Assembly: GCA_001939945.1 (NCBI GenBank)
Contig: MOEB01000040.1
Location: 1-36,998 of the forward strand
DNA length: 36,998 bases
Origin: Aerophototrophica crusticola
GTDB lineage: Bacteria > Pseudomonadota > Alphaproteobacteria > Azospirillales > Azospirillaceae
Reading direction: 5' to 3'
Notes under the pieces: generated by a model
Told to the model about the DNA's origin: nothing
The model's database searches: none
The model's input: only the letters and a program-made list of their open reading frames with translations
Shown here: positions 1-8,692 of the stretch, piece after piece
Numbering within the stretch: position 1 is the stretch's first letter
How the letters are laid out: each line of letters opens with the position of its first letter
Program-made: the position numbers and the translations under genes

Positions 1-1090
1 TCAGGACGGCCAGCACGTCCCGGGCCTCCGGCGCCGGGCCGATGCCGCGGCCCACCGGCTGGGTGCCGTCGCTCAGCACCACGGCCGCCCGCACCCCGAA
101 CGCCTCCGCCACCGCCAGCAGGGCGCCCTCCAGCCGGGCCGCCGCCTCCGCCCCCCGCACCTTGGCGGTGGGGCCGACGGGGATGTCGAGGACCAGGTGG
201 GTGGCGCCCGCCGCCACCTTCTTGGACATGACGGAGGCGACGAGCTGGGCCTCGTTGTCCAGGTCGAGTGCCCGCTCCACCCGGATCAGGCGGTCATCGG
301 CCGGGCTGAGGCCCACCGCGCCGCCCCAGACGACGCAGCCCCCCTCCCGCTCCACCACCTGCCGCATGCGGTCGAGGCCCAGGTCCACGGGCGCCATCGT
401 CTCCATGGCGTCGGCCGTGCCGGCGGGGGAGGTGATGGCCCGGGAGGAGGTCTTCGGCATGACCAGCCCGGCCGCCGCGCAGATGGCCACCACCAGGGGC
501 GTGGTCCGGTTGCCGGGCAGGCCGCCGACGCAATGCTTGTCGACGATCACGGGCTGCGGCCAGGACAGCCGGTCGCCCACCGCCACCATGGCCCGGGTGA
601 GGGCGATGGTCTCGCCCGTGTCGAGGGGGCGGGTGGCCACGGCGGTGACGAAGGCGGCGAGGGCGATGCTGTCATACCGGCCGGCGACGATGTCCGCCAT
701 CACGGCCCGCAACGCCGGCTCCGGCAGCACCTGGCCGTAGATCTTGGCCCGCACATGGGCCAGGGACTCCAGCGGCGGCGGGTGGCGCACCGTGACCGCC
801 GCCCCGTCCGCCAGGGCCAGGTGGTTCCACGCGGCCTCCGACAGGCCCACCTCACCCGGAGCCAGCAGGTCGGAGGCGATGGGGTAGAGGGTGGCGAAGG
901 CGGTGCGGCCGTTGGCCTCCAGCGCCACGCGGGAGTGGGCGGTGAACCCCTCCGCCCGGCAGACAGGGCAGTCCTGGCGCATGACGGCCACCGCCTCGTC
1001 CTGGGTGTCCAGGCCCAGGCGGCGGGCGCGCAGGGGCTCACGGGCGGCGGGACCCGGCTGGGCGGGGCCGAAGGCGGCGGGCACGGTCAT
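1..1090 (-). CDS. Thymidine/AMP phosphorylase family protein (3' end outside window)
   Basis: Reading complement from the ATG at 1090 gives 363 codons with no stop before the window edge, so the C-terminus is missing. Known for the family: phosphorolysis of (deoxy)nucleosides or of AMP to a base and a sugar phosphate, in the cytoplasm. Visible: an N-terminal region with MRQDCPVC, the phosphate-binding VDKHCVGGLPGNRTT (the KHSxGG-type loop in its archaeal-like form) and SSRAITSPAGTADAMET, the pyrimidine-nucleoside phosphorylase-like signature. The ~85-residue N-terminal extension and the KHCVGG form fit the 'putative thymidine phosphorylase' branch close to archaeal AMP phosphorylases rather than classical E. 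coli DeoA. The ATG overlaps the stop of the upstream RNase gene as ATGA, so the two are translationally coupled. Whether the substrate is thymidine or AMP cannot be read from the sequence. Confidence 0.88.
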   Translation of the reverse strand, partial: MTVPAAFGPAQPGPAAREPLRARRLGLDTQDEAVAVMRQDCPVCRAEGFTAHSRVALEANGRTAFATLYPIASDLLAPGEVGLSEAAWNHLALADGAAVTVRHPPPLESLAHVRAKIYGQVLPEPALRAVMADIVAGRYDSIALAAFVTAVATRPLDTGETIALTRAMVAVGDRLSWPQPVIVDKHCVGGLPGNRTTPLVVAICAAAGLVMPKTSSRAITSPAGTADAMETMAPVDLGLDRMRQVVEREGGCVVWGGAVGLSPADDRLIRVERALDLDNEAQLVASVMSKKVAAGATHLVLDIPVGPTAKVRGAEAAARLEGALLAVAEAFGVRAAVVLSDGTQPVGRGIGPAPEARDVLAVL

Positions 1091-2451
1091 GGCAGCACCT
1101 CGGACTGGCCCTGCTCGGGCACGGTGCAGGCCCAGCCCAGTTCCGTCTGGATGCGGCGGCGCAGGGTGTCGGCGGCCACCGGCTCCCCGTGGGTGACGAA
1201 GGTGGCCCGGGGCGGGGCTGTGAAGCCCCCGAGCCAGCCCAGGATCTGGTCGGCGTCGGCATGGGCCGACATCATGGGCAGGGTCTCCACCCGGGCGCGC
1301 ACGGCCACCTCCTCCCCATGGATGCGCAGGCTGCGCGCGCCCGCCGCCAGGGCGGCCCCGCGGGTGCCCGCGGCCTGGTAGCCCGCCAGCAGGATGGTGT
1401 TGCGCCCGTCGGGGGCCAGGTGCCGGAGATGGTGCAGCACCCGGCCGCCGGTGGCCATGCCGCTGGCCGACAGGATGATCTTGGGCATGCGGTTGCCGTT
1501 CAGGGCCTTGGATTCCTCCACGTCGCGCACGCACCGCGCGGCGCCGAAGGCCGCGCGCGCCTCCGCGGCAGACAGCCGGTGCTCGGCATGGGCGCGCTCA
1601 TACAGGCCGCTGGCGTCGATGGCCATGGGACTGTCCAGGAAAACCGGCAGGTCCGGGATGCGCCCGGCCCGCTTCAGCCGGTGGATGTGCAGAAGCAGCG
1701 CCTGGGCCCGGCCCACGGCGAAGGCGGGGACCAGCACCGTGCCGCCCCGGGCGGCGGTGTCGTTGACGGCGGCGGCCAGCGCCGTCTCCGGGTCCGCGTC
1801 GTCATGGCGGCGGTCGCCATAGGTGGACTCGACGACCAGGTAGTCCGCGTGGCGGACCGGCTCGGGCGGGTACAGGACCGGGTCGTCCGGCCGCCCCAGG
1901 TCACCGGAGAAGACCAGGCGGCGGCCCCCGGCCGCCAGGGTGATGCCGGCGGCGCCCAGGATGTGGCCGGCCCGGTGGAAGCGCAGGCCGATGCCGCCGG
2001 CGATCTCCCGGTCGGTGTCCACGGGCACGGCCACCAGCCGGTCCAATGCCCGTTCCGCCTGCGCCTGGGTGTAGAGCGGCAGGGCGGGGGCGTGGCGGGT
2101 ATAGCCGTGGCGGTTGGCGCGCTCGGCGTCCTTTTCCTGCAGGAAGCCGCTGTCGGGCAGCAGCAGGCCGCAGAGGTCCACCGTGGACGGGGTGGCATAG
2201 ACGGGGCCGGAGAACCCTTCCCGCACCAGCCGGGGCAGGTAGCCGGAATGGTCGATGTGCGCGTGGGTCAGCACCACCGCGTCGATCCCGGCCGGGTCGA
2301 CGGGGAAGGGCGCCCAGTTGCGCAGGCGCAAGGTCTTCAGGCCCTGGAAAAGGCCGCAATCCACCAGGATGCGCGCCCGGTCCGTCTCCACCAGATAGCG
2401 TGACCCGGTGACCGTCCCGGCGGCCCCGAGGAAGCTCAAGCGTGTGCCCAT
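1087..2451 (-). CDS. MBL-fold/beta-CASP metallo-hydrolase (RNase, YSH1-like)
   Basis: 454 residues. The metallo-beta-lactamase metal motif HAHIDH is at residues 63-68, followed by FSGDLGR and VESTYGDR, the acidic ligand segments of this fold. The middle carries the beta-CASP cap (PAFAVGRAQ, MATGGRVLHHLRH) and the C-terminal segment has MSAHADADQILGW, the conserved His region of the RMMBL domain. Family knowledge: zinc-dependent RNA endo/exonucleases related to CPSF73/YSH1, acting in the cytoplasm. Its stop overlaps the start of the phosphorylase gene, so RNA degradation and nucleoside phosphorolysis may be coupled (inference). An FNR-like box lies about 80 bp upstream of the start. Confidence 0.92.
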   Translation of the reverse strand: MGTRLSFLGAAGTVTGSRYLVETDRARILVDCGLFQGLKTLRLRNWAPFPVDPAGIDAVVLTHAHIDHSGYLPRLVREGFSGPVYATPSTVDLCGLLLPDSGFLQEKDAERANRHGYTRHAPALPLYTQAQAERALDRLVAVPVDTDREIAGGIGLRFHRAGHILGAAGITLAAGGRRLVFSGDLGRPDDPVLYPPEPVRHADYLVVESTYGDRRHDDADPETALAAAVNDTAARGGTVLVPAFAVGRAQALLLHIHRLKRAGRIPDLPVFLDSPMAIDASGLYERAHAEHRLSAAEARAAFGAARCVRDVEESKALNGNRMPKIILSASGMATGGRVLHHLRHLAPDGRNTILLAGYQAAGTRGAALAAGARSLRIHGEEVAVRARVETLPMMSAHADADQILGWLGGFTAPPRATFVTHGEPVAADTLRRRIQTELGWACTVPEQGQSEVLP

Positions 2452-2527
2452 CGGCGTCCCTGTCCCTTGCCGTCATCCCCGTTCGCGCGGGGTATCCCGA
2501 CCCTGCGCGCCGGGCGGCGGCGGCGCA

Positions 2528-2541
2528 CTGACCTGGATCAG
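2528..2541. promoter_or_regulatory. FNR/FixK-like box upstream of the RNase gene
   Basis: The 14-mer CTGACCTGGATCAG has perfect CTGA/TCAG arms around a 6-bp spacer and fits the Crp/Fnr-superfamily pattern TGA-N6-TCA (FNR consensus TTGAT-N4-ATCAA). It ends 77 bp before the ATG of the leftward RNase-phosphorylase pair, a workable position for an activator site. It differs from the FNR consensus at the outermost base on each side. Function is inferred from match and position. Confidence 0.5.
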
Positions 2542-2568
2542 TTCACCGGGGGCATCGTTGGCCGCCCG

Positions 2569-3693
2569 TCACTGGCTGCGGGCCAGCATGGCGCGGAACT
2601 GGCTGAGGGCGACGGCCAGGAAGGCGCTGCCCAGCCCGGCCAGGACCAGCAGCTCCGGCCAGACCGTGTCCAGCCCGGCCCCGCGGTACAGGATCGCCTG
2701 GGCCATGCTGGTGAAGTGCACGGTGGGGGAGGCCTGCATCACCACCCGCAGGGCCGCGGGCATGCCCTCCAGCGGGGAGGTGGCGCCGGACAGCATGTTC
2801 AGCACCAGGAAGACCGGGATGCCCAGCAGGGCGAACTGGGGCATGGAGCGCGTGACCGTGGCCAGCAGGACGCCCAGCGATGTGGTGGCGAACAGGTAGA
2901 CCCCCGCGCCCGCCAGGAACAGGGCGATGGAGCCCCGCACCGGCACGCCCAGCAAGGCCTGCACCACCAGCAGCAGCGACAGGCCCGTGGCCACCAGGAT
3001 CACCAGCCCGTTGGCCCAGATCTTGGCGGCCGCGATCTCCCCCGCCGTCAGGGGCATGACCAGCAGGTGCTCGATGGTGCCGTGCTCCCGCTCCCGGATC
3101 ACGGCGGCGCCCACCAGCAGGATGGACAGGATGGTCACGTACTGGATCACGGCCATCACGGCCTGGAACCACCCGGACTCCAGGTTGGGGTTGAACTGTA
3201 CCCGGCTGACCAGGCTGACGGGGGCGGCGCCGTCCGCGCCGGGGGCGAGCAGGGCCGCCGTCTCCCGCGCCACGATGGCCTCCACATAGCCGGCCCCGAT
3301 GCCGGCCTGGGTCATGGCGGTGGCGTCGATGCCGAGCTGGACGGGCGGTCGCTCACCCCGCAGCAGGTCCGCCTCCAGCCCCGGCGGCAGGTCCAGGACG
3401 AAGGTCACCTCCCCCCGGTCCATGGCCCCGTCCACCCCTGCCCTGTCCATCTGCCGGGCCGGGCGGAACTCCGGCGGCAGCATGCCGTCGGCGATGCGGG
3501 CGGACAGGACGGAGCGGTCGCCATCCACCACGGCGACGGTGGCGTTGTCCACGCCGGTCTTCACGCCGGTCGCCACCTGGTAGACCGAGAAGGTGAAGCA
3601 ATAGACGATCAGGGCCAGCAGCACCCGGTCGGCGGCCAGGCTGGACAGCTCCTTGACACCCAGGCGGAAGACGTTGGCCAGCCAGCGCGCCAT
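2569..3693 (-). CDS. ABC-2 type permease (YhhJ-like)
   Basis: 374 residues. One membrane segment near the N-terminus (residues ~22-40), a long periplasmic domain (to ~175), then a cluster of hydrophobic helices containing IREREHGTIEHLLVMPLT, the cytoplasmic element typical of ABC-2 permeases (DrrB/YhhJ type). The gene lies 3 bp downstream of the ABC/permease fusion and ends the HlyD - RbbA-like - YhhJ-like operon. Expected role: second half of the transmembrane pathway of an exporter working with the HlyD adaptor. The substrate is unknown; relatives have been linked to drug or toxin efflux. Confidence 0.92.
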   Translation of the reverse strand: MARWLANVFRLGVKELSSLAADRVLLALIVYCFTFSVYQVATGVKTGVDNATVAVVDGDRSVLSARIADGMLPPEFRPARQMDRAGVDGAMDRGEVTFVLDLPPGLEADLLRGERPPVQLGIDATAMTQAGIGAGYVEAIVARETAALLAPGADGAAPVSLVSRVQFNPNLESGWFQAVMAVIQYVTILSILLVGAAVIREREHGTIEHLLVMPLTAGEIAAAKIWANGLVILVATGLSLLLVVQALLGVPVRGSIALFLAGAGVYLFATTSLGVLLATVTRSMPQFALLGIPVFLVLNMLSGATSPLEGMPAALRVVMQASPTVHFTSMAQAILYRGAGLDTVWPELLVLAGLGSAFLAVALSQFRAMLARSQ

Positions 3694-3696
3694 GGC

Positions 3697-6423
3697 TCAG
3701 GCCTCCTGCTTCTTCAGCAGCAGCGCCGCCAGCGCCAGGAACAGCAGGGCGAAGCCGGACAGCATCAGGAACTCGAGCTGGAAGTCCCCGAAGGCCCGAG
3801 CCTTGGCGAAGCTGCCCAGGCTGATGTTCTGGAACCACAGGGCCGGGAAGCCCAGGCCGATCCAGCGACCCGCCCCCTCCACCGTCGCGGCGGGGTAAAG
3901 GTAGCCGGAGAAGTTGATGGCCGGCACCGTGGTCAGGATGGAGGCGCCGACGATGGCGGCCACCTGGGTCCGGGCGAAGGCGGAGACCAGCAGCCCCAGC
4001 CCCGTCGCCGCGGCGACATACAGCAGCGCGCCCAGCAGCAAGGCGGCCAGCGACCCCCGCACCGGCACGCCGAACATCAGGTCGGCCTGGGCCACCAGGG
4101 CCAGGAAGCTGGCGAAGCCCAGCACCAGGTAGGGCAACTGCTTGCCCAGCAGGAACTCCCCCACCGTGGCGGGGGAGGCGTAGAGGTTGCTGATGGAGCC
4201 AATCTCCCGCTCCCGCACCACGCCCACGGCGGTCAGCATGCTGGGGATCATGATCATCAGCACCATGATGCAGCCGGGCAGGATGGCCGCGGCGCTGCGG
4301 AAGGCCTGGTTGTAGTTGAAGCGCGGCCGCACCTCCGGCCCCTGGGCCTGGGCCAGGCCGCGGCTGGCGGCGTAGTGGCCCAGGATGCCCTGGGCATAGC
4401 CACGGGCGGTCTCCGCCCGGAAGGGCATGGCCCCGTCCAGGAAGACGCCCAGCTCCGGCCGGTGGCCGCGCAGCAGGTCCTTGCCGAAGCCCGGCGGGAT
4501 GGCCAGCACCAGCTTCAGCTCCCCCGAGCGCAGGCGCCGGTCCGCCTCCAGGTCGGAGCGCACCGGCTCCCGTTCCTCGAAGTAGCGGGAGCCGGCGAAC
4601 TCATCCACCAGCCGCCGGCTCTCCTGGCTCTGGTCCCGGTCGAAGACGGCGAAGGGCAGCTTCTCCACGTCGAAGCTGATGCCGTAGCCGAAGGTCACCA
4701 GCAGCAGCATGGGCCCCAGCAGCGCGAAGGCCAGGCGGATGCGGTCGCGCAGGACCTCCGTCATCTCCCGCCGGGCGAAGGCCCAGATGCGGCCCAGGGA
4801 GGTGGCCAGGGACCGGTCGGCCACGGGCGGCGCCATGGCCCTGGCGGTGGGTTGGGGCCCGGCGGGGACGGCCGCCGGCGCGGCGCCGTCCTCCCGCCCG
4901 GCGCCGGCCTGTTCGAGGGCGGCGACGAAGGCTTCCTCCAGGTCCGCGTGGCCGCGGGCAAGGTCGGCGGGCGTGCCGACCGCCAGGACCCGGCCCGCAT
5001 GCATCAGGGAGATGCGGTCGCAGCGCTCCGCCTCATTCATGAAATGGGTGGAGACGAAGATGGTCACCCCGTCTTCCCGCGACAGCCGGCCCAGCAGGCC
5101 CCAGAACATGTCGCGGGCCTGGGGGTCCACGCCCGACGTGGGCTCGTCCAGGATCAGCACCTCCGGCCGGTGCAGGCAGGCGGCGGCCAGTTGCAGGCGC
5201 TGGCGGATGCCGAGGGGCAGGGAGGCGGGCAAGGCCTCCGCCGCGGCGGCCAGGTCGAACTGCCCCAGCGCCGCCTCCACCCGCGGGCCGACCTCCCCCT
5301 CCGGGATGCGGTAGAGCCGGGCATGCAGGGCCAGGTTGGCGCGGACCGACAGCTCCTCGTACAGGGAGAAGGACTGGGACATGTAGCCCACGCGCAGCCG
5401 CGTGCCCAGGTCCCCGGCGGTGATGGGCCGGCCCAGCAGCTCCGCCCGCCCGGCGCTGGCCGGCAGCAGCCCGGTCAGCATCTTCATGGTGGTGGTCTTG
5501 CCGCAGCCGTTGGAGCCCAGGAAGCCGAAGATCTCACCGCGGGCGATGCTGAAGCTGACGTCGTCCACGGCGGTGAAGCCGCCGAAGCGGCGGGTCAGCC
5601 CCTCCGCCCTGATGGCCGGCGGCCCGTCCCGGCCCACCCGCGGCGGCATGACCAGGGCCGCGCCCCGGCCCAGCCCCAACAGGTGGCGGTAGGCTTCCTC
5701 CGGCGTGGCCACGCCCAGGCCCGCCAGCACCTCCGCCGTCGGCCCCTCCGCCAGCACGCGGCCGGCATCCATGGCCACCAGCCGGTCGAAGCGCCCGGCC
5801 TCCTCCATGTAGGCGGTGGCCACCAGCACGGTCATCCCTGGCCGCTCCGCCCGGATGCCCTCCACCAGGGTCCAGAACTGCCGCCGGGACAGGGGGTCCA
5901 CGCCGGTCGTGGGCTCGTCCAGGATCAGCAGGTCGGGGTCGTGGACCAGGGCGCAGCACAGGGCCAGCTTCTGCTTCATGCCGCCGGACAGCTTGCCCGC
6001 GGGCCGGTCCGGGAAGGGGTCCAGCCCCGTGGCCCGCAGCAGCCGGGCGATGCGCGCCTCCCGCTCCGCCGCACCCTGGCCGTACAGGCGGCCGAAGAAG
6101 TCGATGTTCTCCCGCACCGAGAGGGTCGGGTAGAGGTTCCGGCCCAGCCCCTGGGGCATGTACGCGATGCGGGGGGAGACGGCGTCCCGGTGCCGGGCGG
6201 ACGCCATGTCGCCCCCCAGGACCTGCACCGCCCCCGCCTGCAGCCGCTTCACCCCGGCCACCAGGCCCAGCAGGGTGGACTTGCCCACCCCGTCCGGCCC
6301 GATCACCGCCACGCTGGCGCCGGCCGGGATGTCCAGGGACACGGCCCGCAGGGCGTCGGTGCCGCCATAGCGGTGGCTGGCCCCCGTGACCCGGACGGCC
6401 AGGGGGCGGGGGTCAGGGGACAT
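3697..6423 (-). CDS. RbbA-like ABC transporter: two ATPase domains fused to a permease
   Basis: 908 residues when started at the ATG at 6423, which overlaps the end of the HlyD gene by 11 bp; a 19-codon longer frame exists but adds nothing family-like. Domain order: first ATPase (Walker A GPDGVGKS at 42-49, signature LSGGMKQKLALC, Walker B LLILDEPTTGVDP), second ATPase (Walker A GSNGCGKT near residue 303; signature degenerated to LPLGIRQRLQLA; Walker B LILDEPTSGVDP), a linker, and a C-terminal ABC-2 permease (~570-905) with VVREREIGSISNLYASP. This is the E. coli RbbA/YhiH architecture, and the operon order adaptor - fusion - permease is the same. RbbA is known as a ribosome-associated ATPase, but the context here points to membrane export. 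Confidence 0.93.
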   Translation of the reverse strand: MSPDPRPLAVRVTGASHRYGGTDALRAVSLDIPAGASVAVIGPDGVGKSTLLGLVAGVKRLQAGAVQVLGGDMASARHRDAVSPRIAYMPQGLGRNLYPTLSVRENIDFFGRLYGQGAAEREARIARLLRATGLDPFPDRPAGKLSGGMKQKLALCCALVHDPDLLILDEPTTGVDPLSRRQFWTLVEGIRAERPGMTVLVATAYMEEAGRFDRLVAMDAGRVLAEGPTAEVLAGLGVATPEEAYRHLLGLGRGAALVMPPRVGRDGPPAIRAEGLTRRFGGFTAVDDVSFSIARGEIFGFLGSNGCGKTTTMKMLTGLLPASAGRAELLGRPITAGDLGTRLRVGYMSQSFSLYEELSVRANLALHARLYRIPEGEVGPRVEAALGQFDLAAAAEALPASLPLGIRQRLQLAAACLHRPEVLILDEPTSGVDPQARDMFWGLLGRLSREDGVTIFVSTHFMNEAERCDRISLMHAGRVLAVGTPADLARGHADLEEAFVAALEQAGAGREDGAAPAAVPAGPQPTARAMAPPVADRSLATSLGRIWAFARREMTEVLRDRIRLAFALLGPMLLLVTFGYGISFDVEKLPFAVFDRDQSQESRRLVDEFAGSRYFEEREPVRSDLEADRRLRSGELKLVLAIPPGFGKDLLRGHRPELGVFLDGAMPFRAETARGYAQGILGHYAASRGLAQAQGPEVRPRFNYNQAFRSAAAILPGCIMVLMIMIPSMLTAVGVVREREIGSISNLYASPATVGEFLLGKQLPYLVLGFASFLALVAQADLMFGVPVRGSLAALLLGALLYVAAATGLGLLVSAFARTQVAAIVGASILTTVPAINFSGYLYPAATVEGAGRWIGLGFPALWFQNISLGSFAKARAFGDFQLEFLMLSGFALLFLALAALLLKKQEA

Positions 6424-7399
6424 CGGGCAGCCTCGGCGCCAGGAAGTCCGGCCAGGCGGCGTCGGGCGACAGGCGCACATAGGCCTGGCCGGTCAGCCCG
6501 GCCCGCACATAGGCCCGGTAGCGGGTCAGCAGGGCGGGGTCGGCGGACAGCTTCACCCGATACATCAGCTTCTGCCGCTCCTCCTGCGTCTCCACCGCCT
6601 TGGGCGTGAACTGCGCCTCGGCGGAGACGAAGGTGACCTTGGCCGGGAAGACGTAGCCGGGCAGGGCGTCCAGCACGATGCGCGCCTCCGACCCCTGGGC
6701 CAGCTGCCCGGCCTGCCCGGTGGGCAGGAAGATGGTCATGTAGACGTCGGACAGGTCCAGGAGGGTCGCCACCCGGCCGCCGGCGCCCACAACCTCCCCC
6801 AGGTTGGCCAGCCGGTACTCCACCCGGCCCGCCACGGGGGCGGTCAGCACGTGGTCGGCCAAGGCCGCCTCCACCTGGGCCACGTCGGCCTCCGCGGCCT
6901 CCTTGGCGGCGAGGGCGTCGGCCAGGTCCGCCTGGGCGCCGAGGATCTGGGCGTCGGTCACCCGGTACTCGGCCCGGCGGCGGTCCACCTCCGTCTGGGG
7001 GCCGGCGGCGCGGCGGACCAGCTCCTCCGCCCGGCGCAGCTCCACGGCGGCCAGCTCATGCTCCGCCTTGCGGATGGCGATGGCGGCCTGGGCCTTGGCG
7101 ATGCCCTCCGTGGCCCGGCGGACGGCGGCCCGGGCGGCCAGCAGGCGGGCCCGCACCTCCGCGTCGTCGATCCTCGCCACCACCGCCCCGGCGGGGACGC
7201 TGTCCCCCTCGCGGAAGCCGATCTCCGCCACCCGGCCGGCCAGCTTGGCGGCGATGTCCACCCGCTCCACCTCGATCCGGCCGTTGGTGGAGGCGATGTC
7301 CGCCGGCAGGCGGCCGCCCCGGTCCTTGTCCCAGGCCACGTACCCGCCGACGGCGAGGGCGGAGACGGCGATGACGGTCAGCAAGGGGACGGCGCGCAT
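6413..7399 (-). CDS. HlyD-family membrane fusion protein (YhiI-like)
   Basis: About 328 residues from the ATG at 7399; a GTG ten codons upstream (7429) is an alternative start. An N-terminal signal anchor (MRAVPLLTVIAVSALAVGG) is followed by a biotinyl-lipoyl half motif (RVDIAAKLAGRVAEIGFREG), a long Ala/Glu/Arg-rich coiled-coil hairpin, the second lipoyl half (APVAGRVEYRLANLGEVV) and a beta-barrel domain. This is the periplasmic adaptor that links the inner-membrane ABC components encoded downstream to an outer-membrane channel. No outer-membrane factor gene lies nearby. First gene of the three-gene export operon; an FNR-like box sits 62 bp upstream. Confidence 0.92.
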   Translation of the reverse strand: MRAVPLLTVIAVSALAVGGYVAWDKDRGGRLPADIASTNGRIEVERVDIAAKLAGRVAEIGFREGDSVPAGAVVARIDDAEVRARLLAARAAVRRATEGIAKAQAAIAIRKAEHELAAVELRRAEELVRRAAGPQTEVDRRRAEYRVTDAQILGAQADLADALAAKEAAEADVAQVEAALADHVLTAPVAGRVEYRLANLGEVVGAGGRVATLLDLSDVYMTIFLPTGQAGQLAQGSEARIVLDALPGYVFPAKVTFVSAEAQFTPKAVETQEERQKLMYRVKLSADPALLTRYRAYVRAGLTGQAYVRLSPDAAWPDFLAPRLPDVP

Positions 7400-7460
7400 G
7401 GCCTCGACCCTGGTGGTGGAAGCATGCACCGACCCTACGTCCGACCTTGCCGGCGGCGCC

Positions 7461-7474
7461 TTGCCTTAGATCAA
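7461..7474. promoter_or_regulatory. FNR/FixK-like box upstream of the HlyD-RbbA-YhhJ operon
   Basis: TTGCCTTAGATCAA on the plus strand (TTGATCTAAGGCAA on the coding strand of the operon) matches the FNR/FixK/Dnr consensus TTGAT-N4-ATCAA with one perfect half-site and one half-site differing at two positions. It lies 62-75 bp upstream of the HlyD ATG, compatible with an activator site near -40. Together with the box at 2528 it suggests oxygen- or nitrogen-oxide-responsive control (inference). Confidence 0.55.
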
Positions 7475-7562
7475 TTCGCGCGGCCAACGGTTCCCCGTGC
7501 CTCGCCAGTCGGCGCTCCGCCGCGCCCGACCTGCGGGAGAGCGGCAGGGAGGGGGACGCGCG

Positions 7563-8591
7563 TCAGGGCGCCAGGTAGGCGAAGCCGGTCTTCCCAGCCG
7601 GCTCCGCGGCCAGCAGGGCCAGGCCCTTCCCCATGTCGCGCCGCCCGGCCGCCCAGCGGTCGCCGATGGAACCGGGGGAGAAGTCGAAGCCCTTGGCCGC
7701 CACCTCATGTGCCGCGGCGCGGTAGGCCACGTGGACCAGGGTGGCCACGGGCGCTCCGGGCCTCAGCCGCTCCCGGTACGCGTACTCCCGGCGCAGCCAG
7801 TCCACGGCCCGCCGGCCATGGCTGGCGAACAGGATGTCCTGGCTCCGCTCCAGCGTCGAGTCCAGGGAGCCCGGGCGCCCGCCCCGCAGGCTGAACAGCT
7901 CCGCCGCGAAGCAGAGCGGCCCGTCACCGCCCATCTCCTCGAACGGCAGGGCCACGGGCAGGTTGTTGACGTAGCCGGGGTCGCAGAGCAGGCGGCCGCC
8001 GATCTCCACCGGCGGGAAGGCGGGGGCGATGGCGGTGCTGGCCAGGATGTGCTCGGGCCCCAGCTCCTGGCGGGCGGTGTCGAAGTGGACCTCCTCCCCC
8101 GTCTCCATGTCCACGCAGCAGACGGTCAGGCGGGTATCGCCGCCGTTCAGCAGGCGGAAGTCCACCAACCGCTCCAGCGTGCGGCGCAGGGGCGAATGGT
8201 CGTACAGCGCCACGTCCCCCGGCATCCAGGGCAGCAGCGACCAGAGGCCGGGGAAGCGGTGGCGGAAGATGCCCGGCCGGGTCACCATGGCCGCCATGGC
8301 GGCGTGCAGGCCGTTGTACGCCACCCGGGGCCGTGACGCGCCCGTGCCCGGTGGGGCGGCGGTATGCAGGGCCGACTCCTCCCAGAACTGGCGCAGGCGG
8401 GCAAGCCGGCGGTCCGGCGGGTTGCCCGCCAGGATCGCCCCGGTGACCGCGCCGATGGAGGCGCCGACGACCCAGCCGGGCCGGACCCCGGCGTCGTGCA
8501 GGCTTTCATAGGCGCCGGCCAGGTAGGCGCCAAGGGCGTTGCCGCCGCCCAGAACCAGGGCGACGGGCCGGTCATGCCTCGGCTCGGCCAT
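7563..8591 (-). CDS. Patatin-like phospholipase (DUF3734-type C-terminus)
   Basis: About 342 residues from the ATG at 8591; GCGGAGG lies 5 nt before this codon. Two further in-frame ATGs (8594, 8615) are possible starts. Visible motifs: the oxyanion segment LGGGNALGAYLAGAYESL, the nucleophile elbow GASIG (catalytic Ser), and CDPGYVNNLP carrying the catalytic Asp, where the usual DGG/DGA is DPG. The C-terminal third resembles DUF3734 found in bacterial patatins. Family role: acyl hydrolysis of phospholipids or storage lipids; some patatins act on polyhydroxybutyrate granules. The true substrate is not visible. No signal peptide, so cytoplasmic or membrane-peripheral. Confidence 0.9.
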   Translation of the reverse strand: MAEPRHDRPVALVLGGGNALGAYLAGAYESLHDAGVRPGWVVGASIGAVTGAILAGNPPDRRLARLRQFWEESALHTAAPPGTGASRPRVAYNGLHAAMAAMVTRPGIFRHRFPGLWSLLPWMPGDVALYDHSPLRRTLERLVDFRLLNGGDTRLTVCCVDMETGEEVHFDTARQELGPEHILASTAIAPAFPPVEIGGRLLCDPGYVNNLPVALPFEEMGGDGPLCFAAELFSLRGGRPGSLDSTLERSQDILFASHGRRAVDWLRREYAYRERLRPGAPVATLVHVAYRAAAHEVAAKGFDFSPGSIGDRWAAGRRDMGKGLALLAAEPAGKTGFAYLAP

Positions 8592-8613
8592 CATATCCTC
8601 CGCGGGGAATTCC

Positions 8614-8631
8614 ATCTCGCATCTGCGAGAT
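8614..8631. promoter_or_regulatory. Perfect 18-bp inverted repeat upstream of the patatin gene
   Basis: ATCTCGCATCTGCGAGAT has 8-bp perfect arms and a 2-bp centre. It lies 22-40 bp before the likely patatin start, where a repressor would overlap the transcription start or leader. A related but imperfect sequence (ATCTCGCACCTGCGGAAT) is found at 14719-14736 in front of the LacI-type gene. Operator function is inferred. Confidence 0.4.
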
Positions 8632-8692
8632 TGCCCAGCCAACGGAGTGGCGCGGACTCGGTTCCCGGGACGGAGGCATGCGCCGGGTCGCG

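Noticed and set aside
2467-6609. A 1380-codon open frame on the plus strand
   Set aside because: It runs antisense to the ABC permease and RbbA-like genes, whose Walker and permease motifs are unambiguous; its product is low-complexity Gly/Gln/His/Arg, typical of a shadow frame in GC-rich DNA.
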